The notes beneath the pieces are model-generated. The model saw nothing but the letters and a program-made list of their open reading frames with translations, was not told where the DNA came from and did not search any database. Below, one piece after another: positions 31,114 to 39,315 of a stretch of 46,764 nucleotides of DNA. Made by a program: the position numbers and the translations under genes. Source of the DNA: Bacteroidota bacterium (lineage in GTDB: Bacteria > Bacteroidota > Bacteroidia > AKYH767-A > OLB10); assembly GCA_016713445.1 (NCBI GenBank), contig JADJPB010000007.1, positions 1-46,764 of the forward strand, read 5' to 3'. The number at the start of each line of letters is the position of its first letter. Positions within the stretch are counted from its first letter, which is position 1.

Positions 31114-31123
31114 TTTCTAGAAA
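31114..31123. promoter_or_regulatory. Palindrome TTTCTAGAAA in the dinB divergent promoter region
   Basis: A perfect 10-bp palindrome lies just after the -7 box, between the divergent dinB and GxxExxY/LexA-like genes. The position suits an operator for the S24 regulator, but a 10-bp palindrome in AT-rich DNA can arise by chance. Confidence 0.3.
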
Positions 31124-31134
31124 AACATTTTGCA

Positions 31135-31590
31135 ATGAATGAACATACGACAACAAAACAAAACGCAGAGTTTAAACGCAGCGATAGCAACGCTTTCGCA
31201 ACGGGCGCAGCGAAAACAGAAAATGAGATTGCAACACTGATATTGGATTGTGCATTAGAACTTCATAGGAAGCTGGGACCAGGATTATTGGAAAGTGCAT
31301 ACGAAGCATCATTAATGCATTTATTATTGAAGAAGGGATTATATGCAGAGCATCAAAAGGCTTTGCCATTAGTATATGAAGAAGTGAAACTTGATGCAGG
31401 ATATCGTGTCGACATACTTGTGGAGAAGAAGGTAATTGTAGAAGTGAAATCCGTTGAAGCATTAAACGAGGTTCACTTAGCGCAAGTAATGACCTATCTA
31501 AAATTATCAAAATGTAAATTAGGACTCTTGATAAACTTTAATTCAGTTAAAGTAATGGATGGAGTTCGTAGAGTAGTAAATAAATTATAA
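31135..31590 (+). CDS. GxxExxY family protein (PD-(D/E)XK-like)
   Basis: The intact 151-residue protein carries the signature LHRKLGPGLLESAYEASLMH (GPGLLESAYE is the GxxExxY motif). Then come VYEEVKLDAGYRVDILVEKK and VIVEVKSVEALNEVHLAQVM, resembling a PD-(D/E)XK core with D and E.K, and the end MTYLKLSKCKLGLLINF. The first 27 residues are not part of the family core; an internal start is possible but lacks a good Met. The family is common in Bacteroidota and its function is unknown; relatives are annotated as possible nucleases. It is probably cotranscribed with the downstream LexA-like regulator (55-bp gap). Confidence 0.85.
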   Translation: MNEHTTTKQNAEFKRSDSNAFATGAAKTENEIATLILDCALELHRKLGPGLLESAYEASLMHLLLKKGLYAEHQKALPLVYEEVKLDAGYRVDILVEKKVIVEVKSVEALNEVHLAQVMTYLKLSKCKLGLLINFNSVKVMDGVRRVVNKL

Positions 31591-31645
31591 TTCCATTGCG
31601 CCCGCCGCGTTACCGCCGCGTCGCCGCGTTTAAAATTGGTAGCTC

Positions 31646-32442
31646 ATGACATTCAACGCTAACATCAAACTCCTTCGCCAACGCCGTAAGCTCACCCAAG
31701 ATCATGTATCCGGAGAGCTTGGCATCAGCCGTTCAACCCTCAACAGCTACGAAAACGGTAGCGTACAAAATCCAACCCTGGAGATGCTCCTTGCATTCTC
31801 CAAATATTTTCGGGTGAGCATCGATACACTCGTCAAGTTGGATTTAAGTAAGCTGAGTGAATTTCAACTCGGCGAACTCGAGCGTGGCCACGATGTATAC
31901 GTCACCGGTGCGCGACTCCGTGTGATTGCAACCACGGTCGATAGTAACAACAAAGAAAATATTGAAGTGGTGCCCATCAAAGCAAAAGCCGGATATCAAA
32001 ATGGATTCGCTGATCCAGAATTTATTCAGAAGTTACCCACGTTTCAACTGCCGATTCTTTTTGGTGATCGCAAGTATAGAATGTTTCAAATTTCTGGTGA
32101 TTCCATGATGCCCATTCCCGATAAGAGTTGGGTGATTGGTGAGTACGTCGAGAATTTTATGATATTAAAGATGGTGCTGCCTATGTGTTGTTGACACAAG
32201 AAGACGGAATTGTTTTTAAAGTGGCGTACAATCAAATCAAGAAGAAGAAAAATTTATTATTGAAATCCCTCAATCCCAATTATGATCCTTACGAAGTACC
32301 GGCGACGGATATCCGCGAAGTATGGAAATTTTGTAATTACATCAGCTCCGAACTCCCGGAAGAGTATTGGGCGAAAGATCGCGTATTAAAACGCATCGAA
32401 AAAATGGAAGCGGAGATGAAAGATTTAAAAGGGTCGTTTTAA
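31646..32442 (+). CDS. XRE/S24 LexA-like SOS regulator (one frameshift)
   Basis: An N-terminal XRE helix-turn-helix (residues about 7-62: LRQRRKLTQDHVSGELGIS, STLNSYENG) is joined to a C-terminal S24 peptidase-like domain. An Ala-Gly bond in PIKAKAGYQNGF (A115-G116) fits the self-cleavage site. QISGDSMMPIPDKSWVIGEY carries the nucleophile Ser153, and FKVAYNQIKK the likely Lys after a frame change near 32160. A C-terminal helix follows (YWAKDRVLKRIEKMEAEMKD). It is expected to repress the adjacent dinB/dnaE2 genes until DNA damage triggers RecA-stimulated cleavage. Divergent orientation to dinB with a shared promoter region supports this role. Confidence 0.82.
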
Positions 32443-32470
32443 AAAAATCCCATTCCAACCCCATCCCCAA

Positions 32471-32502
32471 CCCCAGCCTAGGGATTAATCCCTAGGCTGG
32501 GG
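32471..32502. repeat. Perfect 32-bp palindrome (CCCCAGCCTAGGGA arms)
   Basis: Arms CCCCAGCCTAGGGA and TCCCTAGGCTGGGG flank TTAA, all self-complementary. It lies between the convergent LexA-like and YceI genes and could act as a bidirectional terminator hairpin or a dispersed repeat; no T-run follows directly. Confidence 0.65.
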
Positions 32503-32525
32503 ATTGAAAGGGTCGTTTTAACACC

Positions 32526-32549
32526 GTCCGCGGGATGAATCCCACGGAC
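32526..32549. repeat. Near-perfect palindrome (GTCCGCGGGAT/ATCCCACGGAC)
   Basis: The 11-bp arms pair with one mismatch around GA. It shares the GGGAT-TAATCCC/GATCCC-like centre with the preceding palindrome, suggesting one repeat family in the convergent gap. Confidence 0.55.
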
Positions 32550-32563
32550 AGTGAATAAAATAT

Positions 32564-33106
32564 TTACGCCTGTTTCAACAATTGTATCTCTGCATGCAAT
32601 CTCACTTCTTCACTCACCAACACACCACCCGCTTCGGTAGGCGCATTCCAATTTAATCCGAAATCTTTGCGATTGATTTTTCCGTTGATGCTGAATCCCG
32701 CTTTTGTATTTCCCCACGGATCTTTGGCAACACCACCGAAGTCAACATCCAATGCAACCGTTTTGGTTACACCATGCAATGTAATATTCGCATGTAGTTT
32801 GCGATTTTCACCAGTTCCTTCTAAACCGGTAGCTTCGATAATCATCTCCGGAAATTTTTCAGCATCGAAGAATTCAGCTCCTCTTAAATGCGCATCGCGT
32901 TGTTCGCTGTAGGTAGTAATGCTGTTAATATCCGCTGTAAATTTGATGTGCGCATCAGCGAAAGTATCGTCACTCGCTTCTACTTCTACATTAAATTTTT
33001 CGAAAGCTCCACTCACATTCGTAATCATTAAGTGTTTTACTTTAAAACCTACTTCGCTATGCGAAAGATCTAAAGCCCATTTTGTTTTTTCAAGTGTAGT
33101 TGTCAT
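32564..33106 (-). CDS. YceI family protein
   Basis: The intact 180-residue protein begins TKWALDLSHSEVGFKVKHLM, followed by the lipocalin-like YceI barrel: GAFEKFNVEVEASDDTF, SITTYSEQRDAHLRGAEFFD, EKFPEMIIEATGLEG, LHGVTKTVALDVDFGG and GKINRKDFGLNWN. The family binds polyisoprenoid lipids in a hydrophobic pocket. There is no signal peptide, so this is a cytoplasmic form, which is common in Bacteroidota. It is convergent with the LexA-like gene, and the next minus-strand gene upstream is a pirin; YceI and pirin genes are often neighbours in this phylum. Confidence 0.92.
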   Translation of the reverse strand: MTTTLEKTKWALDLSHSEVGFKVKHLMITNVSGAFEKFNVEVEASDDTFADAHIKFTADINSITTYSEQRDAHLRGAEFFDAEKFPEMIIEATGLEGTGENRKLHANITLHGVTKTVALDVDFGGVAKDPWGNTKAGFSINGKINRKDFGLNWNAPTEAGGVLVSEEVRLHAEIQLLKQA

Positions 33107-33289
33107 GATTTTTATTTTTTTAGTTTGTTAATTTATTGATTTTAATTTAAATAATTTGTTTGTACTATTAATCAACTCGAATGCATAAATTGTAAAGATG
33201 AAATTTACAAATCCTTTTCATTGTTCTTTAATTCTGAATTCTACATTCTTAATTCTGAATTATTTCTCGAGAAACCCCATCTTCCCCGA
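33107..33289. other. Intergenic region between pirin and yceI genes
   Basis: No gene. At 33226-33264 lies the iteration AATTCTGAATTCTACATTC and TTAATTCTGAATT, related in complement to the AATTAAGAATGCAGAATT words at 26295-26325. Confidence 0.4.
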
Positions 33290-34015
33290 TTATAAGACAA
33301 TAAATTCACTGTCTTCGGTAGCTGTTAAGGAAAGTGTTGTACCTTCTTCTTGATACCAAATAAGATGTTGTGGCGTCACTTCAAATCCGTCAGTCATCAA
33401 TTTTCCTTTTAACGTATATACGCTAGCGTTATATCCTGCCGGAATTTCAATTTCTGTTTTCCATCTTTATCAAGTCTTCCATGCATCACTAATACAGGGT
33501 CAATAATTCCGTTCCCGATTTTTGTCCTTTGTAATCGCCCGCAATTAACTTCAATCCGGCATCGCCTTCTTTGATCAATGGAAAATTCTCTCCACGTAAA
33601 TCTTGATAACGCGGTTCATGTTGCTTCGCCGAACGCGGCAAGTTCACCCACAGCTGTATCAATTCCATCTCTCCGCCTTTTTCTAAAAACGCAGCCGGAA
33701 CACCTTCCGAATGAATCACGCCTTTTCCAGCGGTCATCCACTGCACATCACCTGCTTTTAAATTTCCAACATTTCCCAAACTATCACGATGTAAAACTTC
33801 TCCTTTAAAAAGCAATGTCACGGGCTCAAATCCTTTATGCGGATGTGGTGGAACATAAAATGGTTTTTTAGATGTCACCTGCGCCGGACCAAAGTGATCG
33901 AACATGATGAACGGACTAATTTGATCCACAAACTCACTCGGCAAAGGACTCTTTACATAGTTTCCACCACCGATATGCTTTTCCGTTGCGGCAAGAATTT
34001 TCTTTACTTTTTCAT
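33290..34015 (-). CDS. Pirin family protein (frameshifted)
   Basis: Joined frames start MKK-KKILAATEKHIGGGNY, then PFIMFDHFGPAQVTSKKPFY, VPPHPHKGFEPVTLLFKGEV, LHRDSLGN, WMTAGKGVIHSEGVPA and MELIQLWVNLPRSAKQ. The HPH...E and His of HSEG form the cupin metal site. The C-terminal cupin continues in other frames as IEIPAGYNASVYTLKGKLMT and LSLTATEDSEFIVL. The ending lacks the usual LLS-GEPL...GPFVMN tail, so the C-terminus is shorter than in many pirins or hidden by another indel. It is one of three pirin loci in the window and the most divergent. The start at 34015 is needed to include the IGGGN segment. Confidence 0.75.
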
Positions 34016-34467
34016 GATTATGCGTTTTAACGTTTATTGTAGATACAAATGTACGAACATAATTGTTGTATATACATGTTTTTAAACGTTTATCTGTAAC
34101 ATATTATTAATCAGCATTAAATGTTTTCTATTTTGGCCAGGGGCCGATGGGAGTAGTGTAAAAAGGGAACTCCTAAACCTTATTTTAGAACAGAGGAAAA
34201 GGGGAATCAGGGTTTTTTAGAAAGCGCAGATCGCAAATTCAATATTCGTTGGAGGTGCAGAATTATCGCTTAAAATAAAATTCGGGTAGAGTCGATTTCG
34301 ATAAGGTTGAAAGCACCCCACTATATTCAATATCGGCCCTACACGATAAAAAGAAGAGGAATGCGACTGAGAGGTAAGGGGATGTAGGTCGGTATTTTAC
34401 AACAAACTCATCTTTAAAAACTAAATGATAATTAGTAAAACTATCTTTGCACCACGCTATCTAAACT
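34016..34467. other. Intergenic region between divergent pirin and ABC transporter genes
   Basis: No gene was recognised in 450 bp. Close to the pirin start lies TGTACGAACATAATTGTTGT-ATATACATG, an imperfect inverted repeat that could be an operator. The rest is featureless apart from the promoter box before the ABC gene. Confidence 0.35.
34442..34449 (+). promoter_or_regulatory. Bacteroidota -7 promoter box
   Basis: TATCTTTG matches TAnnTTTG and lies 18 bp before the GTG start of the ABC transporter gene, implying a very short leader. No good -33 TTTG is at the expected distance. Confidence 0.45.
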
Positions 34468-36293
34468 GTGAAAAACTACTTCCGCCTCATCCGATATATT
34501 GGACCTTATAAAAGTCGAGCAATCACTAGCGTATCTTTTAATTTACTAACGGTTGTATTTTCTCTTTTTTCTTTAACGATGATCGTTCCGTTTTTGAATG
34601 TCCTTTTTAGTCAAGAAAGGAATTATGTGTTAAGACCTTGGTCGAGTTCGGTGAAGGATTTATTGAATAACTTCAATTATTATTTGAGTGATTTTGTAGT
34701 ACAACACGGACAATTAGAAGCCTTATCATTTATCAGTTTACTCGTTGTCATTTTGTTTTTCTTGAAAAACATTACTCGTTATATGGCGATGTATTATCTC
34801 GTTCCGATACGTAATGGAGTTGTGCGCGATATTCGTCGTGATGTATATTCAAAAATATTAACACTCCCCATCGGTTATTTCACCGACGAGCGCAAAGGCG
34901 ATATCATGGCACGTGTTACTAACGATGTGCAGGAAGTAGAGTGGGGCATCATGAATTCATTGGAAGCAGCATTTCGCGAACCTCTAAACATTATTATATT
35001 TTTAATAACGATGTTTTCAATGAGTCCGGAATTGACGTTGTTTGTTCTCGTTTTATTACCCATCGCCGGATTACTTATCGGACGCATCGGAAAAAGTTTG
35101 AAAAGAAATCTTCTCTAGCACAAGGAAAAGTTGGTGAGTTGCTCAGCAATTTGGATGAATCATTGGGCGGATTGAGAATCATCCATGCCTTCACCGCAGA
35201 AGAAAAATCGAAAGAGCGTTTTGGAAAAATTAACGAAGGATTGTATCGTATGCTCAATAAACTTGGCAGACGTAGAGATTTAGCTTCTCCGCTCAGCGAA
35301 TTTTTAGGTGCTGTGGTGTTAACGATTGTAATGTACTTCGGCGGACGATTAGGATTAGGTGTAGAAGCTAACTTAGAACCCTCCGAGTTCATCGCCTTCA
35401 TTGCTATTTTTTCGCAACTTATTCCACCCGCAAAAGCACTCACTACTGCTTGGTACAATATCCAAAAAGGATTAGCATCAGCAGAAAGAATTTATCATAT
35501 CCTCGACGCACCAGTCGCGGTGAAGGACATTGAAAATCCGAAGGAAATTAAATCATTCACATCCGGAGTACGTTTTCAAAATGTATCCTTTGCCTACCGA
35601 AATGGTGAAGCAGGCTACGTCCTTAAAAATATCAACCTCGACATTCCTCACGGTAAGACGATAGCGTTAGTAGGTCAATCAGGAAGCGGAAAAACGACAT
35701 TAGCGGATATGCTTCCCCGTTATTATGATCCCAACGAAGGCGAAATTTTAATGGATGGTATTAATATCCGTGAATTGCGCATTTTCGATTTACGTAAATT
35801 GTTAGGTGGGGTAACGCAAGAATCGATTCTCTTTAACGATTCTGTATTCAACAATATCGCATTCGGAATCGACAACGCTTCCGAAGCCGATGTGATTCAC
35901 GCAGCGAAAGTGGCCAACGCGCACGAGTTCATCGCCAACATGCCCGAAGGATATCAAACCAACATCGGTGCTCGTGGAGGAAAACTCAGTGGCGGACAAC
36001 GTCAGCGCATCAGTATTGCTCGCGCCGTACTAAAGAATCCACCCATTCTCATCCTCGACGAAGCCACCTCTGCCCTCGACACCGAATCGGAACGTCTCGT
36101 ACAAGATGCACTTACCAACCTCATGAAAGATCGTACCACGTTAGTCATCGCGCATCGTCTCTCCACCATCGTCCACGCCGACCAAATCATCGTCATGAAC
36201 AAAGCCGAAATTGTAGAAAGAGGAACGCATCAGGAGTTGATAGAGCAGGGTGGGTATTATAAGAAACTATACGAGCTACAAACATTCCAGTGA
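34468..36293 (+). CDS. MsbA-like ABC exporter, fused permease and ATPase (one frameshift)
   Basis: The protein is about 608 residues in MsbA layout. The transmembrane domain has segments at about residues 18-45 and 85-105 (LSFISLLVVILFFLKNITRY), then VPIRNGVVRDIRRDVYSKIL with the coupling helix RKGDIMARVTNDVQEVEWGI. After one indel near 35116 it continues LAQGKVGELLSNLDESLGGL. The nucleotide-binding domain has Walker A GQSGSGKTTLAD, Q-loop GGVTQESILFND, signature LSGGQRQRISIARAV, Walker B ILILDEATSALD and H-loop VIAHRLSTI. It is probably a lipid A, lipid or drug exporter of the inner membrane. The start is GTG at 34468, the first codon of the family N-terminus. Confidence 0.88.
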
Positions 36294-36457
36294 TGCGAAA
36301 TGCGAATGAACACGTCGCGAGGCTTCGCGATGCGAAACATGCGAAATGCTTGCGCTGAGCCTGCCCTGAGCATAGTCGAGGGGCTTGCCGAGGAGAAAAG
36401 CTTGCGCTACGCTTTTTATCGGCGAATTGTTTCAGATTTCTTTTCGAAATGCAGAAA
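36294..36457. repeat. Intergenic repeats including inverted copy of the 65-bp unit
   Basis: 36296-36350 is the reverse complement of the deoC-upstream tandem unit (GCGAAATGCGAATGAACACG, then TCGCGAGGCTTCGCGA at 36315-36330). At 36360-36390 is GCCTGCCCTGAGCATAGTCG, related to CCCTTCGACTAGCTCAGGG at 41061-41079. No gene. Confidence 0.6.
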
Positions 36458-36868
36458 TTAATTGCTCGTAATATTTGGACGTAGTGGAATCAAATTTTTA
36501 TTTACTACCCTTTTGTAAGTAACTTTATCATATCCAAAGTGAATTAAAATTCCAAGATCTAGTTTTAAAGCTGCCATGTATTTTTCGATTTGAATAATGT
36601 TATTAAAATGTAGTTGTGGTCGTTTCTTTATTTCAATGACAATAAGTTCTTCAATAACGAAATCGGCGTATCCAATACCAACTGTTTTACCTTCGTATAA
36701 AACCTTGGTTCTTACTTGTTCTTTAAACTTTATATTTTGAGATTTTAATTCAATGGCTAAAGCATTTTGGTAAACAGATTCAGGATGACCTCCACCTAAT
36801 TTATAGTAAACTGCGAAGCATGCTTTCATAATATTGTATGAAAGTTCACGATGAATAATTTTATTCAT
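36458..36868 (-). CDS. GxxExxY family protein, second copy
   Basis: The frame is intact. From MNKIIHRELSYNIMKACFAV it reaches GGGHPESVYQNALAIELKS, the GxxExxY motif with a G-H-PESVYQ variant. The core GIGYADFVIEELIVIEIKKR carries Asp and E.K of a PD-(D/E)XK-like site, followed by IQIEKYMAALKLDLGILIHF. An upstream Met (36895) would add MWSFAKIKS; the inner Met is preferred because family similarity starts there. Sequence divergence from the copy at 31135 is high, so the two are not a recent duplicate. Its function is unknown. Confidence 0.82.
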   Translation of the reverse strand: MNKIIHRELSYNIMKACFAVYYKLGGGHPESVYQNALAIELKSQNIKFKEQVRTKVLYEGKTVGIGYADFVIEELIVIEIKKRPQLHFNNIIQIEKYMAALKLDLGILIHFGYDKVTYKRVVNKNLIPLRPNITSN

Positions 36869-36895
36869 TGATTTAATTTTTGCAAAACTCCACAA

Positions 36896-37139
36896 CGATT
36901 TTTAATTAGTCGTATAATAAATACTTGTACTCGTTTAAATACGGCTACAAGCAATTTTCGATAGTTTTAACCTTTTTCACCCCAAAATCTTCAATTTTTG
37001 CTCATATCAATACCTCGCTTTCCATTTTATTTCGCGATTAGGCAAGTACTGCTCGACATTTCGCATTTTTCGTTAACATTTCGCATTTAGTGATCATTCG
37101 CATTTCGCATAATTTGCGCATTTCGTGTCGGTATTTCGT
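36896..37139. other. Intergenic region left of the 65-bp tandem array
   Basis: No gene. From about 37040 onward the sequence is made of TTTCGCATTT/ATTCGCATTTCGC words that grade into the tandem array. Confidence 0.4.
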
Positions 37140-37425
37140 GTTCATTCGCATTTCGCGTCATTTAAGCATTTCGCCTCTTTTCGCATCGCGAAGCCTCGCG
37201 ACGTTTGTTCATTCGCATTCGCGTCATTTAAGCATTTCGCCTCTTTTCGCATCGCGAAGCCTCGCGACGTGTTCATTCGCATTTCGCGTCATTTAAGCAT
37301 TTCGCCTCTTTTCGCATCGCGAAGCCTCGCGACGTGTTCATTCGCATTTCGCGTCATTTAAGCATTTCGCCTCTTTTCGCAAAATTTTCGCATTTTCGTG
37401 TTCATTCGCATTTCGCGTCATTTAG
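37140..37425 (+). repeat. 65-bp tandem repeat array upstream of deoC
   Basis: Four full units start at 37140, 37207, 37271 and 37336, and a partial fifth at 37400. Each unit reads GTTCATTCGCATTTCGCGTC, ATTTAAGCATTTCGCCTC, TTTTCGCA and, in the first three, the palindrome TCGCGAAGCCTCGCGA (37186-37201, 37252-37267, 37317-37332). In the fourth unit the palindrome is missing. Units are almost identical. It ends 25 bp before the deoC start. Confidence 0.85.
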
Positions 37426-37449
37426 TTTTTCTGTAATTTCATCCCTTCT

Positions 37450-38332
37450 ATGATCACTTCCCCCCCCATCGATTCCGTCTCCATCGAAGAACGTATCGCT
37501 CGCTTCACCAAGCGTTCCATCAAGAATGAATCTAAGATGCATGCCTTGAAGTTGGCCATGAGTATGATGGACCTCACCACCCTCGAGGCGAAGGATACTC
37601 CTGGAAAGGTGCGCCAGCTATGTGCTAAGGCCATGCGTCCGCACGAAGCAATGCCTGACTTACCTTCAGCCGCTGCGGTTTGTGTTTACCCTACCATGGT
37701 GCGTGTTGCGAAGGAAGCTTTAGGTAACAGCGGAGTAAAAGTTGCCGCCGTAGCCACCGCATTTCCCAGTGGAATGAGTACACGGAAAGTGAAACTGGAT
37801 GAAACCAAATTCGCCGTGAACGAAGGCGCCGATGAAATCGATATGGTCATCTCCCGCGGACATTTTTTGGCCGGAGAATATAATTATGTGTTCGCTGAAA
37901 TTGCAGCTGTGAAGGAAGCATGCGGAGAAGCTCATCTCAAAGTAATTTTGGAAACAGGAGAGTTGAGCACACTCGACAACGTGCGAAAAGCATCCGACAT
38001 CGCCATGTATGCTGGTGCCGATTTTATCAAAACCTCTACCGGAAAAGTACAACCTGCTGCTACTTTACCCGTAACCTTGGTGATGCTCAAGCCATCCGCG
38101 ATTTTTATTACAAAGAAGGAAAGATGATCGGCATGAAACCCGCAGGCGGAATTGCAACAGCGAATTAGCCATTCAATATTTAGTAGTCTTAAATGAAACG
38201 CTCGGCGAAGCATGGATGAACCCCAACTATTTCCGCTTCGGTGCTTCCTCATTAGTCAACGATCTATTAATGCAAATTGTAAAACAAACGACAGGAGTAT
38301 ATCAAAGCTGTGATTATTTCTCGAAAGATTAA
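37450..38332 (+). CDS. deoC: Deoxyribose-phosphate aldolase (frameshifted near 3' end)
   Basis: The long form of DeoC begins with IDSVSIEERIARFTKRSIK. It has MMDLTTLEAKDTPGKVRQLC, VCVYPTMVRVAKEAL (the AAVCVyP motif), VAAVATAFPSG, NEGADEIDMVISRGHFLAGE, LKVILETGEL and DFIKTSTGKVQPAATLPVT, in which the KTSTGK Lys region forms the Schiff base with deoxyribose-5-phosphate. After an indel near 38085 it continues IRDFYYKEGKMIGMKPAGGI, and after another, LAIQYLVVLNETLG to FRFGASSLVNDLL. It catabolises deoxynucleosides to acetaldehyde and glyceraldehyde-3-phosphate. At about 294 residues it is the normal length of the long form. Confidence 0.92.
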
Positions 38333-38596
38333 ATTAATTTGAAAATCATGTATGTTGCACTCTCCTTTCCCTAACAGCTAATTTACCATCTGTAGCTTTA
38401 GCGAAGGATGGTTTATCCTAAAAATCCGCGTCATCCGCGTTCAAAAGTGCCAGATTAATTTTGCGATTAATAATCATAAAAACCTGTACCGCAGCACTGT
38501 GGGATCATCACCAATCAGAATTGATCTATATTCAATCCACCTCGCGAAGCATCGCGACCACCAACTCACCAACTCACCAATTTCGAATCTCTGTTT
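38333..38596. repeat. Intergenic region with dispersed repeats
   Basis: No gene. It holds ATCCGCGTCATCCGCGTTC (38428-38446), the palindrome TCGCGAAGCATCGCGA (38542-38557) and CACCAACTCACCAACTCACC iterations (38558-38582) like those at 29828-29853. Confidence 0.55.
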
Positions 38597-39228
38597 ATGA
38601 AAAAAAATTCTCTATTCCTCGTTTTATTTTTATTGATCTGTGTAGTTAAATCAAACGCGCAATCCACCGACAAACAATACAAACAAGTATTGAAAGATTA
38701 CATCGCTCATAATTATTCAACCATGCTTCGTCATTTAGATAAACTAGATGACAAGTATAAATCGGAAGCCAGTTATCTACAATACAAAGCTATTGCGAAC
38801 GATAGTCTAGGTGAATACGATGCCGCTGTAAAAGAATACGATGCTTACTTACTTTTGAATGCGAACGACTCCTCTTCCGCATCACGCGTCTTGACTCTCA
38901 AACAAATTTTAGTCGTTCGCAGTCGCTGTTTGAAATGTAAGGTACTGGAATTATCACTAAAGAAGCAGTATGCGGACAATGCCAAGGCCGATCCGTTTAC
39001 AACGCTCCATGCAAAACTTGTAATGGCGATAAGAAATCGGAATGTCCTTCTTGTAGTGGATCTGGAAAAATTCAAGGACAAAATGTACAAGTCGCTTGTA
39101 ATAAATGTGGAGGTAGAGGAAAGGTCGCCTGTAATCGTTGCAACCAAACTGGACTTATGGAAGAATCCTGTAGAAATTGCTCGGGCGGATTTATTATCGA
39201 TAAAACAAAGTGTAGCGAGCATCCATAA
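38597..39228 (+). CDS. Exported protein with DnaJ-type zinc-finger domain (one frameshift)
   Basis: A signal peptide (NSLFLVLFLLICVVKSNAQS) is followed by a helical region (residues about 25-100) resembling TPR-like repeats (YLQYKAIANDSLGEYDAAVK). The frame then changes by one base directly after RCLKCK near 38941, and the continuation is GTGIITKEAVCGQCQGRSVY, CKTCNGDKKSECPSCSGSGK, VACNKCGGRGKVACNRCNQT, EESCRNCSGGF. These are at least five CxxCxGxG-type units, the layout of the DnaJ central zinc-finger domain. No J domain is present. A secreted or periplasmic protein with this finger is unusual; redox or chaperone work in the envelope is conceivable. Stop TAA is at 39226. Confidence 0.7.
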
Positions 39229-39315
39229 TCAGAAAATGTTATGAGTTTTAAGTCCGAAAACTTATGATAATTTTCTATTTCATTTTTGCTATTGTTATTA
39301 GAAACTCGTTTAATT
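39229..39315. other. Convergent intergenic gap
   Basis: AGTTTT (39242-39247) and AAAACT can pair around AAGTCCG, a weak hairpin followed by AT-rich sequence. It could be a terminator for the convergent genes, but the stem is short. Confidence 0.25.

Noticed and set aside
37140..37425. CRISPR array
   Set aside because: Units are almost identical over their full 65 bp, with no unique spacers, and no cas gene is near. It is a tandem repeat.
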